DNA from: Bacteroidia bacterium
GTDB lineage: Bacteria; Bacteroidota; Bacteroidia; B-17B0; Aurantibacillaceae
Direction: 5' to 3'
Length of the DNA stretch: 64,000 nucleotides
Assembly: GCA_016787705.1 (NCBI GenBank)
Contig: JAEUTP010000017.1
Span: 587,262-651,261 of the forward strand
The notes beneath the pieces are model-generated. The model saw only the letters and a program-made list of their open reading frames with translations. It was not told the origin of the DNA and searched no databases. Position numbers and translations under genes: made by a program. Within the stretch, counting starts at the first letter, position 1. Every line of letters begins with the position of its first letter. Shown here one piece after another: positions 9,504 through 17,867 of this stretch.

Positions 9504-9929
9504 ATGGCTACAACAATTCACTACCTTGATGACGATGCGGATGATTTAGAATATTTCAGATATGCCCTTGGTGAAATAGATCAAAAAATAAAATTGCATA
9601 CGCATTCAAACCCATTTTCGTTTATAAAAGATCTTGGTAATGTTTGTAAAGAGCATCCCTTAATTTTTCTTGACATTAATATGCCAGGTAAAAACGGTTT
9701 TGAGCTTTTAAAACAGATCAGGGAAACACTTGTTTGCAACAACGTACCTGTTATTATGATTTCTACAAGTGATAATCCCAATTCGATACTTGTGAGTAGA
9801 GAATTAGGCGCTAATTTGTATGTTGTTAAACCAAACGACGTAGATGCTCTAAAAACAATGATAGAAAAGCTTATAGCCATGGAATGGAAAAAGATCTCAA
9901 TTGATGACAGCAACTTTGTTTTAACTTAA
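9504..9929 (+). CDS. Single-domain response regulator (phytochrome operon)
   Basis: A 141-residue stand-alone CheY-like receiver with no output domain. The acidic pocket is in HYLDDDADD near residues 8-14. The phosphoacceptor is Asp57 in LIFLDINMPG. The switch Ser/Thr lies near 87 and the conserved Lys is Lys109 in VVKP. It resembles the Rcp1-type receivers that partner phytochrome kinases. It is 9 bp upstream of the heme oxygenase gene and heads the four-gene light operon, so the kinase at 10530-12806 is its likely phosphodonor (inferred). Confidence 0.92.
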   Translation: MATTIHYLDDDADDLEYFRYALGEIDQKIKLHTHSNPFSFIKDLGNVCKEHPLIFLDINMPGKNGFELLKQIRETLVCNNVPVIMISTSDNPNSILVSRELGANLYVVKPNDVDALKTMIEKLIAMEWKKISIDDSNFVLT

Positions 9930-9938
9930 AAATAATGT

Positions 9939-10523
9939 ATGACCGAAGTAAATTTTTTAAATGAACTGAGGGAGAGAATCGGCCCAATGCACAAAGCGCT
10001 TGAACAAACCGTGATATCAAAGCAAATAACTTCTCCTTCATTAACACCGCAGCAATATCAAAACTATCTTCAAAAAATGTTTTGTGTTCACGAGGCTGTA
10101 GAAAAAAATGTTTTTCCTCATTTAAAACAACAGTTTAACGACATTACAGAAAGAACGAAAACACCGGCTATCTTAAATGATCTTAAAGGTTTGAATTCGC
10201 ATATTGAAAACTGTAGCGTTTCATTTATAGATGATCAGTTCGTTTCTTCAATTCCTTTTTGCTTAGGTATCATGTACGTTACCGAAGGCTCCACATTGGG
10301 CGGCATATACATATTAAAAAATGTTTCTGCCATTATGGGCGATCGAACAAAAAATGTATCTTATTTTTTTAACTGTTACGGGCAGCATACCGGAACTAAA
10401 TGGAAAACATTTCTTGAAGTTTTAAATTCATATGCGGCTTCTGCTTCTGATAAAGAAAAGAATGAAATAATTGCCGGTGCTGTTTACGGATTTAACCGTA
10501 CCTACGAAGTATTTAAAAGCTAG
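9939..10523 (+). CDS. bphO: Biliverdin-producing heme oxygenase (BphO type)
   Basis: A 194-residue heme oxygenase fold protein. His18 in the sequence IGPMHKALEQ fits the proximal heme ligand. The distal-helix signature is YVTEGSTLGGIYI near residue 110. Heme oxygenase opens heme to biliverdin, iron and CO. Biliverdin is the chromophore of bacteriophytochromes, and the next gene, 6 bp downstream, encodes one, so supply of that chromophore is the likely role. The length is typical of bacterial heme oxygenases. Heme degradation for iron uptake is the alternative but is less likely in this operon. Confidence 0.9.
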   Translation: MTEVNFLNELRERIGPMHKALEQTVISKQITSPSLTPQQYQNYLQKMFCVHEAVEKNVFPHLKQQFNDITERTKTPAILNDLKGLNSHIENCSVSFIDDQFVSSIPFCLGIMYVTEGSTLGGIYILKNVSAIMGDRTKNVSYFFNCYGQHTGTKWKTFLEVLNSYAASASDKEKNEIIAGAVYGFNRTYEVFKS

Positions 10524-10529
10524 CACCGA

Positions 10530-12806
10530 ATGATCATCAAAGATATAGTAAATAGAGACAACGTTAACCTTGAAAATTGTGACCAGGAACCGATACACAT
10601 TCCCGGAACCATACAGCCGCATGGGTTTTTACTGGCCATCGATCTTAATACTAAAAAAATAAAATTCTGCAGTGGCAATGTAGATGTTTACCTTGGTATA
10701 CCGCACGAAAAGATCCTTGATAAAAATATATCAGAGATATTTAATGAAGAAGCCTCTGTATCCATTAACGCATTATTCACACTATCGCCCGGCAAAGTTT
10801 CTGTTTTAAAAACTTCTGTTGCAGGTAATGATTTTGATTTTATTGCACACAACACAGATAACTATCTTATAATTGAAGCAGAAAAACAACAGGACGTAAC
10901 AAAGACCTCTGACCTTGTTGATCTTTCGCGCGATTTTGTAACGGCGATGGAGGATACGCAAACTTTAAAAGAGCTTTGCGATCTGGTTGCAGTTAGTATA
11001 AAAAAAATTACAGGTTATGACCGGGTAATGGTTTACCGTTTTGATGAGCAATACAACGGTGAGGTGCTTTCTGAGAGTAAGAATGATGACCTGGAAGGAT
11101 TTTTGGGTTTACATTACCCGCACACAGATATTCCGGCACAGGCCAGGCAGTTATACATAAAAAATCAATTGCGTGTAATTGTTGATGTAAATTATGTGCC
11201 TACGGCTATTTTTACCACCGAGAATGTAAAGAACGATGCACTTGACCTAAGCTTATCGGTTTTAAGAAGTGTTTCGCCTATTCACATACAGTATCTTCAA
11301 AATATGGGTGTAGGTGGCACCTTAACCATTTCGCTTCTTCTACGTGGAAAATTATGGGGTTTAATAGCCTGCCATCATTATTCAGCCAAATATCTTACTT
11401 ACGACGTAAGAATGTCGGCAAAATTATTAGGGCATTTTATAACATCACAAATAGATAGCCGTAACCTGAATGAAGAATATGAGATAAGAAATAAAGTTAA
11501 CCAGGCGGTATCGCATTTCGGCTCTCAGGTTTACGAACTTAACAGAAATTCTTTAGAAAAAATCATTAACGATCCTGCCATTTTGCAGGTTTGCAATGCA
11601 GATGGTTTTGCCGCTGTTATAAATCATACCATCTATAAGTTTGGAATTACTCCCAATGATGAAACTATAAAACTGTTGTCGCAACAATGCGAGAACGGAC
11701 AACATTTTAAAACGGAATCGCTTAAAACAGATCTCGCAAAATTAGAATTAAAGGATAATGATCTGCCGGGTATCAATTTATTTTCTTTTAAAAAAGGCTC
11801 AAATGATTGTCTTATCTGGTTCAGGCAAGAGAGTCTCCGCGATGTGAACTGGGCGGGCGATCCCGGCAAATCTATTGAAAAAGATAAGAACGGCCTTTCG
11901 CCCAGGAAATCTTTCGCGCTTTACCAGCAAACAGTAAAGGATCATAGCAAGCCCTGGCTTGAATCGGAGATAAGCGCATCATCAGGTTTCGCGAATTTTT
12001 TTGAGAAGCATTTAAACTCTGTTCTTTTAAGTGAAGAGGAAGAAAAACAAAGACAACTGGCTAACACGCTCATACAAACCAATGCCGAGCTTGAAAACAT
12101 CAATTACATCAGTACGCACGATCTGCAGGAACCTTTGCGTAAAATTCAAATGACAGCCTCAGTACTACTTGGCAATAAAAACGAACATATCTCTCCTGAT
12201 GTGCTCGAAAAGATTGTAAAGATGAACCAGTTTGCAGGTAGAATGCAGTTTTTAATAAAAGATATTTTAAAATATACCCAGTTAAACTACGGAACCGCCG
12301 CTTTTGAAAATGTGAATCTTGCTGAATTATTGCGAGGCATAAAATCAGAAATGGTGGAAAGTTTAGTTGAAAAAGACGCCAAATTAGATGTTGAAGAAAT
12401 GCCTTCGGTTAACGGCGTATCCTTTTTATTAAAACAGCTTTTTACCAATCTTATTAATAACTCGCTTAAATTTTCAGACCCATCAAGGCTAAGTACTATT
12501 AAAATAGCACTTGAAAAGAACGCTTTTAAGTTGCCACCGGCAGTAGATCTTTCTTTAACTGATTATCATATCATAAAGTACACGGATAATGGTGTAGGTT
12601 TTGAACCCGAGGATAACGAAAAAATATTTAAGATATTTACAAGGCTTTATAATTCGCAAAGTATAGTTGGTTCAGGAATTGGCCTGGCCATATGCAGGAA
12701 GATCATGCAAACACACAATGGTTATATATTTGCAGAGGGTAAGCCCAATAAAGGAGCTACTTTCAGAATTTTGTTCCCTAAAAAATTAATGGAAATAAAA
12801 AAATAA
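10530..12806 (+). CDS. bphP: Bacteriophytochrome sensor histidine kinase
   Basis: A 758-residue red/far-red photoreceptor kinase with PAS-GAF-PHY-HisKA-HATPase order. Cys17, in NCDQEPIHIPGTIQPHG, is the expected biliverdin attachment site. The GAF domain has DRVMVYRF, GLHYPHTDIPAQARQLY (Asp near residue 200), the PIHIQYLQNMGV segment and LWGLIACHH. The PHY tongue retains WAGDP and PRKSF. The phosphorylatable His is His530 in HDLQEPLRKI. The ATP-binding domain shows LFTNLINNSLKFSD, DNGVGF and GSGIGLAIC. All key residues look intact. It is soluble, with no membrane segments. It sits between heme oxygenase and a second receiver gene, so chromophore synthesis, sensor and outputs are co-encoded. 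Confidence 0.96.
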   Translation: MIIKDIVNRDNVNLENCDQEPIHIPGTIQPHGFLLAIDLNTKKIKFCSGNVDVYLGIPHEKILDKNISEIFNEEASVSINALFTLSPGKVSVLKTSVAGNDFDFIAHNTDNYLIIEAEKQQDVTKTSDLVDLSRDFVTAMEDTQTLKELCDLVAVSIKKITGYDRVMVYRFDEQYNGEVLSESKNDDLEGFLGLHYPHTDIPAQARQLYIKNQLRVIVDVNYVPTAIFTTENVKNDALDLSLSVLRSVSPIHIQYLQNMGVGGTLTISLLLRGKLWGLIACHHYSAKYLTYDVRMSAKLLGHFITSQIDSRNLNEEYEIRNKVNQAVSHFGSQVYELNRNSLEKIINDPAILQVCNADGFAAVINHTIYKFGITPNDETIKLLSQQCENGQHFKTESLKTDLAKLELKDNDLPGINLFSFKKGSNDCLIWFRQESLRDVNWAGDPGKSIEKDKNGLSPRKSFALYQQTVKDHSKPWLESEISASSGFANFFEKHLNSVLLSEEEEKQRQLANTLIQTNAELENINYISTHDLQEPLRKIQMTASVLLGNKNEHISPDVLEKIVKMNQFAGRMQFLIKDILKYTQLNYGTAAFENVNLAELLRGIKSEMVESLVEKDAKLDVEEMPSVNGVSFLLKQLFTNLINNSLKFSDPSRLSTIKIALEKNAFKLPPAVDLSLTDYHIIKYTDNGVGFEPEDNEKIFKIFTRLYNSQSIVGSGIGLAICRKIMQTHNGYIFAEGKPNKGATFRILFPKKLMEIKK

Positions 12807-12822
12807 GTGTAGTTTTATACGT

Positions 12823-13206
12823 ATGAAATTCAAAAATATTTTTCTTGTTGACGACGATGCCGATGACCAGGAATTTTTTAAAAGCGCACTTAACATAGTT
12901 TCAGAAACTGTTGTTTTTAAAAGCGCCAACAATGGAAAAGAAGCAATAGCCATGCTGGAAGAAAATGCAGTTGAGCCTGAAGTGATCTTTCTTGACTGGA
13001 ACATGCCAATAATGAATGGCCAGGAATTTTTGGAGGAAATAAAAAAACATCAAACGTTTAAAAATATTCCGGTAATTATCTTATCAACGAGTTCACATTA
13101 TCAAACCATTACATTAAGCAGAGAATTAGGGGCAAAAGACTTTATAACCAAACCTAATAATTTTGGCGACCTTGTGGAAATACTTTCGGGATTTATTCAG
13201 CGCTAA
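12823..13206 (+). CDS. Second single-domain response regulator of the phytochrome operon
   Basis: A 127-residue stand-alone receiver. The acidic pocket is LVDDDADD, the phosphoacceptor is Asp58 in VIFLDWNMPIMNG, the Thr/Ser switch is in ILSTSS, and the conserved Lys is Lys110 in FITKP. It begins 16 bp after the phytochrome gene and has no DNA-binding domain, so output must go through another protein. It and the receiver at the head of the operon are clearly related but not near-identical, which suggests branched signalling from one photoreceptor. Confidence 0.93.
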   Translation: MKFKNIFLVDDDADDQEFFKSALNIVSETVVFKSANNGKEAIAMLEENAVEPEVIFLDWNMPIMNGQEFLEEIKKHQTFKNIPVIILSTSSHYQTITLSRELGAKDFITKPNNFGDLVEILSGFIQR

Positions 13207-13219
13207 TAAAGGTTATTCT

Positions 13220-13606
13220 TTACAACACCAATTCCTCAAACAAACGCTTCGCTGTTTGTTTAAGATCAGTACATAAGCCTGGATGTGGCCTTGATGTTTG
13301 TATCACAGAACTTCTTACAGCTGTTAACCATCTAAAGCGGGAAGCCTCATCCATAGCGGCTATTGGGCCACCTTCGACATTGCCTTTGGCTATGGTTTCA
13401 AATGATAAAAGATTTTGTTTTATCTGTTCAACATCTGCATCTTTACAAAATAAAAGTAATTTTTCTTCATTCAGTTTAAAATGTACTGCAATGAATTTTT
13501 CTTTTTTACAAAAAACAATAATACCTGCATTAATGAATTCTTCACGTTCTACCAACGGTACAACGCGTATTACAGAATACTCATATAAGTATTTATCTTG
13601 CATCAA
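13220..13606 (-). CDS. DUF3037 family protein
   Basis: A 128-residue protein with DUF3037-like features: the N-terminal YEYSVIRVVPLVEREEFINAGIIVFC and the later FRWLTAVRSSVIQTSRPHPGL. The family has no established function. Its start overlaps the end of the HipA-like kinase gene by 14 bp. In my knowledge the two families often occur as a pair, suggesting that they act together. The small size and absence of a signal or membrane segment point to a cytosolic protein. It converges with the phytochrome operon. Confidence 0.85.
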   Translation of the reverse strand: MMQDKYLYEYSVIRVVPLVEREEFINAGIIVFCKKEKFIAVHFKLNEEKLLLFCKDADVEQIKQNLLSFETIAKGNVEGGPIAAMDEASRFRWLTAVRSSVIQTSRPHPGLCTDLKQTAKRLFEELVL

Positions 13607-14375
13607 TAGCTTCTTTTGTAAATGTATCGGCGTAATTTAAACGCTTCACTAAAAACTGAAAATAAACATCCTTTATCTGCTCAGGTGTTTCATCGCTTCC
13701 TTCCCACTGTAACCATTCATTCGGAATAAGCTCTACAATATTTTTTAGCTTATCTGCCGTCAGTACTTTTTTAAATTCTGTATTTATTTCATTTAATAAA
13801 GTGGCATTAGGTAACAATACATGATCTTTAATATATACAAATGCACTTGTTGCTTTTGTTTCCCAATTAGTCCATGTGTATTGAAAATACAGGCAGGAGC
13901 CGTGATCTATCAGCCACAATTCTTTATTCCACATCAACATATTTGTATTTCTGAAAGTACGGTCCATGTTGGTAATAAAAGCATCCAGCCAAACTATTTT
14001 AGATGCCAACTCTGCATTTATTGGATTAACAACCGGGTCGTAATTAATAGCACCTGATAAAAAGTGAAGCGCTAAATTCATTCCGCGGCTTGCTTTTAAA
14101 AGATCCTGGATCTCTTCATCACCTTCGGTTCGGCCAAAAGCTTCGTCCAGGTGGGCAAATACCAATTCAGGTACTTTTAATCCTAACGTTCTTGCAATTT
14201 CACCACCAATTAATTCTGCAATTAATGTTTTAACGCCGTGGCCACCACCTTTAAATTTTAAAACATATTTAAAATTATCGTCTGCTTCTGCTAACGCAGG
14301 TAATGATCCTCCTTCTCGAAGAGGCTGCATATAACGCGTTACGTTTACGGTACGAAGTGAGGGTGCGGTTAACAT
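13593..14375 (-). CDS. HipA-like kinase family protein
   Basis: A 260-residue protein with the catalytic signature of HipA/PI3K-like kinases: a DAFITNMDRTFRNTNML loop near residues 135-155 and LWLIDHG near 160, which would supply the catalytic Asp and metal ligands. The nucleotide-binding N-lobe may include YVLKFKGGGHG near residue 40. It is much shorter than the HipA toxin (about 440 residues), lacks the N-terminal HipA domain, and has no HipB-like antitoxin beside it. Its partner is DUF3037, encoded with a 14-bp overlap. The substrate is unknown. Calling it a persistence toxin would be unsupported. Confidence 0.8.
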   Translation of the reverse strand: MLTAPSLRTVNVTRYMQPLREGGSLPALAEADDNFKYVLKFKGGGHGVKTLIAELIGGEIARTLGLKVPELVFAHLDEAFGRTEGDEEIQDLLKASRGMNLALHFLSGAINYDPVVNPINAELASKIVWLDAFITNMDRTFRNTNMLMWNKELWLIDHGSCLYFQYTWTNWETKATSAFVYIKDHVLLPNATLLNEINTEFKKVLTADKLKNIVELIPNEWLQWEGSDETPEQIKDVYFQFLVKRLNYADTFTKEAIDAR

Positions 14376-14411
14376 GATCTTATAAAGATAATAATTTTTG
14401 GAAATATGTAT

Positions 14412-14753
14412 TTACTCTTGGCTGGCCCTTACCAGATCATCCGCATTTATTTCCATATGCGTTTGTGAGAAAATACATTTACCGTTGGAAATAACTAAAG
14501 CCTGCGGCGATTCGTGAACAACATTATAACGCTCTGCAATAGCATTCGAAATATCGCGGTTTGCAAGAAGATCCAAATAATAAGGTTTTAATGTTTCGTT
14601 ATTTTCATCTTTCCATTTGCGCTCTAATCTTGCTAATGCAGCGCCGCTAATACTGCAGCGCGTACTGTGTTTTAAGATCAGTATTTTTTGCGAAGTAGAT
14701 TCACGATCGATTATCGCTAATTGATTGATATCGTTTAATTCATTCCATTTCAT
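14412..14753 (-). CDS. ytxJ: Monothiol bacilliredoxin, YtxJ-like
   Basis: A 113-residue thioredoxin-fold protein with a single active-site cysteine in KHSTRCSISGAAL near residue 33. This is the TRCSIS motif of YtxJ (BrxC), which removes bacillithiol from mixed disulfides. A cis-proline fits HESPQALVI near residue 81. Bacillithiol use is known in several Bacteroidota, so a redox-repair role in the cytoplasm is expected. The gene ends 36 bp upstream of the HipA-like start, on the same strand. A TATCTTTA sequence just upstream resembles a -7 element with one deviation. Confidence 0.88.
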   Translation of the reverse strand: MKWNELNDINQLAIIDRESTSQKILILKHSTRCSISGAALARLERKWKDENNETLKPYYLDLLANRDISNAIAERYNVVHESPQALVISNGKCIFSQTHMEINADDLVRASQE

Positions 14754-14815
14754 GGTATAAAGATAGCCGTTTTGGAAGAAGAATGTTGTTAAGGAATTTT
14801 AATTGTTATACAGTC

Positions 14816-14836
14816 ATTCCGGCCTCGAGCCGGAAT
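14816..14836. repeat. Short inverted repeat, ATTCCGGC family
   Basis: ATTCCGGC (14816-14823) and GCCGGAAT (14829-14836) flank CTCGA. The same arms, longer and perfect, recur inside the coding sequence at 18641-18673. This indicates a dispersed palindromic repeat family. Confidence 0.75.
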
Positions 14837-15487
14837 CTTAGTAATAACTAATTTTTTTCATTCAACTTTTTCTCGACAAAAAGTTGAGCAAAAGTCAAGG
14901 CTGCAAATGGGCAAATAAGCTGTGCTTATTTGAGCCAGCATGCGGGTGGGTTGATTTGTAGTTTTAATTTTTTTTGTCGTCCGCAAACTCGCCCGAAAAG
15001 GGCTCAGACAGTGCGGGCTCATAAGATTTTAAATGCAGCATTATTGCTTAAATGCATGTGTTGATTTAAGCATTTAAAATCGATCATGAAAATTAAAACA
15101 CAAATCTAGCGGAATTTCTTTGAGGCCGAACCTATGTGTGCTCACGCGTATAATAATTCTGCGTTTAGTTTGTGTGCGATAGGTGCGTTGGCCGGGCAAA
15201 ACGCTGAGCGTGGGCTGGACGAATTGATTTTTTGTAGAAAGACAATAAAGGCGCTTGTCGTTTAAAATCTGTTCTTCCCAAATAAAGGAGGAACAAATTT
15301 TTTACTTTATTAGTCTTTCAATAAAAATCAAGAGTGCGTTGAAAAATCGTTTTGCCTTGTCTTTTGTTTACTTTTCGACTAAGGAAAAGTAAAGTAAAAA
15401 TTTAACTTTTGGTTAGCCAACACACTAACTGGCTAAAATATGTACAATAAGAAAATAATTCATGTGAAAAGTACCGAATTAAGCTTC
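14837..15487. other. Long gene-free interval with several inverted repeats
   Basis: No convincing reading frame is present in this roughly 650-bp interval. It contains a perfect stem TCAACTTTTT/AAAAAGTTGA with a 6-nt loop (about 14863-14888), GATTTTAAATGC/GCATTTAAAATC at 15025-15036 and 15070-15081, an alternative stem GCTTAAAT/ATTTAAGC at 15046-15053 and 15064-15071, and ACTTTTC/GAAAAGT near 15369-15389. The base composition is more GC-rich in places than the neighbouring spacers. It could be a dispersed intergenic element, a degenerate gene or a structured RNA. Confidence 0.5.
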
Positions 15488-15507
15488 TCGACTTCGCTCG
15501 AAGTGAC
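15488..15507. repeat. Short palindromic repeat
   Basis: ACTTCG (15491-15496) and CGAAGT (15499-15504) form a hairpin with a 2-nt loop. TCG/GAC-type flanks of this kind are common in dispersed repeats of this phylum. It lies just downstream of the thioredoxin-like gene and has no T run. Confidence 0.5.
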
Positions 15508-15520
15508 AAACAGAAATAAC

Positions 15521-17275
15521 TTACTTCTCTAAAACCCGTTTATACATAAACTCTGTAAACTCTTTTGTATTAAAAAGAGGAGAGCTGCAATAAGAAGAAG
15601 TACACAATACCATAAAATTATCATCAAACGAATCAAACAAATCTTTTTTATCTTCTATCACATTTTTTTTATCGTAAACAACGCTGCTAAAATAAAAGCG
15701 TGGAAAGGCAATTGTTTCTTTTAAGTAATCTGCTATTAAGCTATTATCTTTTTTGCGCATTAAAGCGGCGTTAATGGGTTCGTAGCTGAGTTCTTCGGCA
15801 GCACTTAATATACCGGGTTCGGTAGATAAAGTATTTAATACCGCTTCGGTAGTTAAAAAATTAATAATTTCCTGTGCATGTTTTTTATAAGTGACTTCAT
15901 GAAAATAATGTGAAGCATAATTTAATAAACGCGCTACATCAATATTTTCAGAAACATTATAAGTAGATTTTATAGCACTGTTACCAATGTAGGTGTAAAA
16001 ATAACCTTTACCGGAATTAAAATTAGCAGCTATTTCTTTTACGAGTTGTGCCGCTTCTGTTTTATACGTTTCATTTTGTGTAGCGCGGTATAACAACATT
16101 AAGGTTTTTAGCATAGCGCTGTTATCTTTTAAAGAAGTGGTAGCTGCATATTTTTCGCCATGCATATAGGTATTGTTTTGCTTACGTTTTGTTTTTAAAA
16201 ATTCTACTGTAGCAACGGCATCTTTTAAATAATTCTCTTTGCCGCTTGTGCCCCATAAAATGGTCAATGCTTCTGCATATTGCGCGTTATCACTTGTATA
16301 CACGCTTTTGTCTATTGCTGGAATACCTTTTTTTATTCTTTCTTCATCGCTAAGGTCAAAATAATCCTGCGCTTTTTCTCCGGGAATAAGATCGGCATCC
16401 TGCGCATTGTAATAACCACCCCCCGGCGATTTAAAAAAACGATCCACATATTTTACAATGCCTTCCGCTTTTTTTAACGCTTCTACATCATTAAATAATT
16501 TATAATACCAGCAATACATTTTTATATAGCGTGCCTGTATGAATAATAATTTTTCGAAGTGTACATGGCTCCAGTCATTATTGGTAGAATACTGGTAAAC
16601 GCCGCCCCAGGCTTTATCGTAAATACCTGTTGAATTATCTATTGTAATTTTTAACCAGCGTTTTAAAGCGGTATCTGTTTTAAAATGTGTAAAGGCATAT
16701 TCAAAGGTATCAAACTCAATGTATTTTTGTCCGAAATGAAAACCACCGGTTTCCATATCCAATGAATTATTGAACATTTTTTTTAATTCGGTCAATGACG
16801 TTTTCATTGAACTTTCTGTAGTGCTTTTAGGATCGGCTTCCACACGGTCTTTACTTAATGGCACGGGCTTCTTTTTTAATTGCGCTAATTTTTCTAATAG
16901 CTCATCCGCAGGAATGTAGCCCGGTTCTTTTAATAATTCGTTACCATTGCCATCAAACACAATGGTAGCAGGCCAACCATAATCGCTGTATAAGCTGGTA
17001 AGATCCTGGCGCTCGTCATGATCTTCCATACAGGCAATGTAATTTTTATCGAGGTAAGAAATTACTTTTGGCAGTGCGTATGTTTTTTCTTCCATTACAT
17101 GGCACCAGTGGCACCAGTTGGCGCGTAAATGTAATAGCACTAATTTGTTTTCTTTTTTTGCTTTGGCAAAGATCTCTGCATCAAAACGCGACCATTTTGG
17201 ATGATCGAGCGCAATGCCGGTTAAAGTAAAAAATGTAAAAGCAATGAGGAAGGTAAAAGATATAGCTTTTTTCAT
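15521..17275 (-). CDS. Secreted DUF255/thioredoxin-like protein
   Basis: A 584-residue protein with an N-terminal signal peptide (MKKAISFTFLIAFTFFTLTG). A thioredoxin-like domain over about residues 25-150 carries the LRANWCHWCHVMEEKTY active-site region and GWPATIVFDGNG. The rest resembles the alpha/alpha-toroid part of DUF255 (YyaL/SPATA20-like) proteins, for example YSTNNDWSHVHFEKLLF and GGGYYNAQDAD. Most relatives are cytoplasmic and about 680 residues long, so export and a shortened C-terminus are notable. Function is unknown beyond likely thiol chemistry. A perfect -7 match, TAAATTTG (17287-17280 on the reverse strand), lies only 4 bp before the ATG, so the transcript may be nearly leaderless. 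Confidence 0.82.
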   Translation of the reverse strand: MKKAISFTFLIAFTFFTLTGIALDHPKWSRFDAEIFAKAKKENKLVLLHLRANWCHWCHVMEEKTYALPKVISYLDKNYIACMEDHDERQDLTSLYSDYGWPATIVFDGNGNELLKEPGYIPADELLEKLAQLKKKPVPLSKDRVEADPKSTTESSMKTSLTELKKMFNNSLDMETGGFHFGQKYIEFDTFEYAFTHFKTDTALKRWLKITIDNSTGIYDKAWGGVYQYSTNNDWSHVHFEKLLFIQARYIKMYCWYYKLFNDVEALKKAEGIVKYVDRFFKSPGGGYYNAQDADLIPGEKAQDYFDLSDEERIKKGIPAIDKSVYTSDNAQYAEALTILWGTSGKENYLKDAVATVEFLKTKRKQNNTYMHGEKYAATTSLKDNSAMLKTLMLLYRATQNETYKTEAAQLVKEIAANFNSGKGYFYTYIGNSAIKSTYNVSENIDVARLLNYASHYFHEVTYKKHAQEIINFLTTEAVLNTLSTEPGILSAAEELSYEPINAALMRKKDNSLIADYLKETIAFPRFYFSSVVYDKKNVIEDKKDLFDSFDDNFMVLCTSSYCSSPLFNTKEFTEFMYKRVLEK

Positions 17276-17329
17276 AGTGCAAATTTAATGTATATACGAA
17301 AAAGAAAGGGAAAAGGTTTTGGGTTCGTT

Positions 17330-17468
17330 TTCCTCCTCCGTCGCTTCGCGCCACCTCCTCAAGAGGAGAATACTAACCGCCTAAGCACACAGTATCCCTC
17401 TCTTCGAGAGGGTGCCCGCAGGGCGGGAGAGGAAAAGAACAAGTAAAACACCTACTGCCGGCAGTAGG
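17330..17468. repeat. Cluster of palindromic repeats
   Basis: The segment contains CCTCCTC/GAGGAG-type arms, CCCTCTC (17396-17402) with GAGAGGG (17406-17412), and a perfect 18-bp palindrome CCTACTGCCGGCAGTAGG at 17451-17468. The CCCTCTC-type arms recur near 21943 and 26408. It looks like a nest of dispersed intergenic repeats upstream of the thioredoxin-like gene. Confidence 0.65.
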
Positions 17469-17867
17469 CACAATAAATGGGTAAAATTACCTATTTGGAA
17501 ATGTGGGCGTTTTTTTAGTTTTTGTAATGAATATAAATTATGTAAGTTAAATTGAAATAATAATTAAGACAAAAATAAATACAAAAGTATTAAAAGCTCT
17601 TCAAGAAAAAATCATTAAAAGTAAGACAAACATACCACTGGTAAAATATAAGCTAGTATAAACTGTATCAGATCTTTGTTGCTGGGCGAAATATTTTTAG
17701 TAGCAAAGTATATTAACAGAATTAAAAGGCCAAAAACATTTTTATAGTATGTATTTATTTATACCATATAGTTATAAATAGATTCTAAATACCATAAATT
17801 CTTTTTATATTTCTGTATCTTTTACATGGTTCTCTCCGTTCCATAGATAGAAAACCCAAAATGCTTT
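17469..17867. other. AT-rich spacer upstream of sigma factor gene
   Basis: About 400 bp of very AT-rich sequence lies between the repeat cluster and the sigma factor gene. I see no gene, no tRNA and no perfect TAnnTTTG promoter. The sigma operon promoter must lie here but is not identified. Confidence 0.4.

Noticed and set aside
13593..14375. HipBA toxin-antitoxin system
   Set aside because: There is no HipB-like helix-turn-helix gene nearby, and the kinase is much shorter than HipA.
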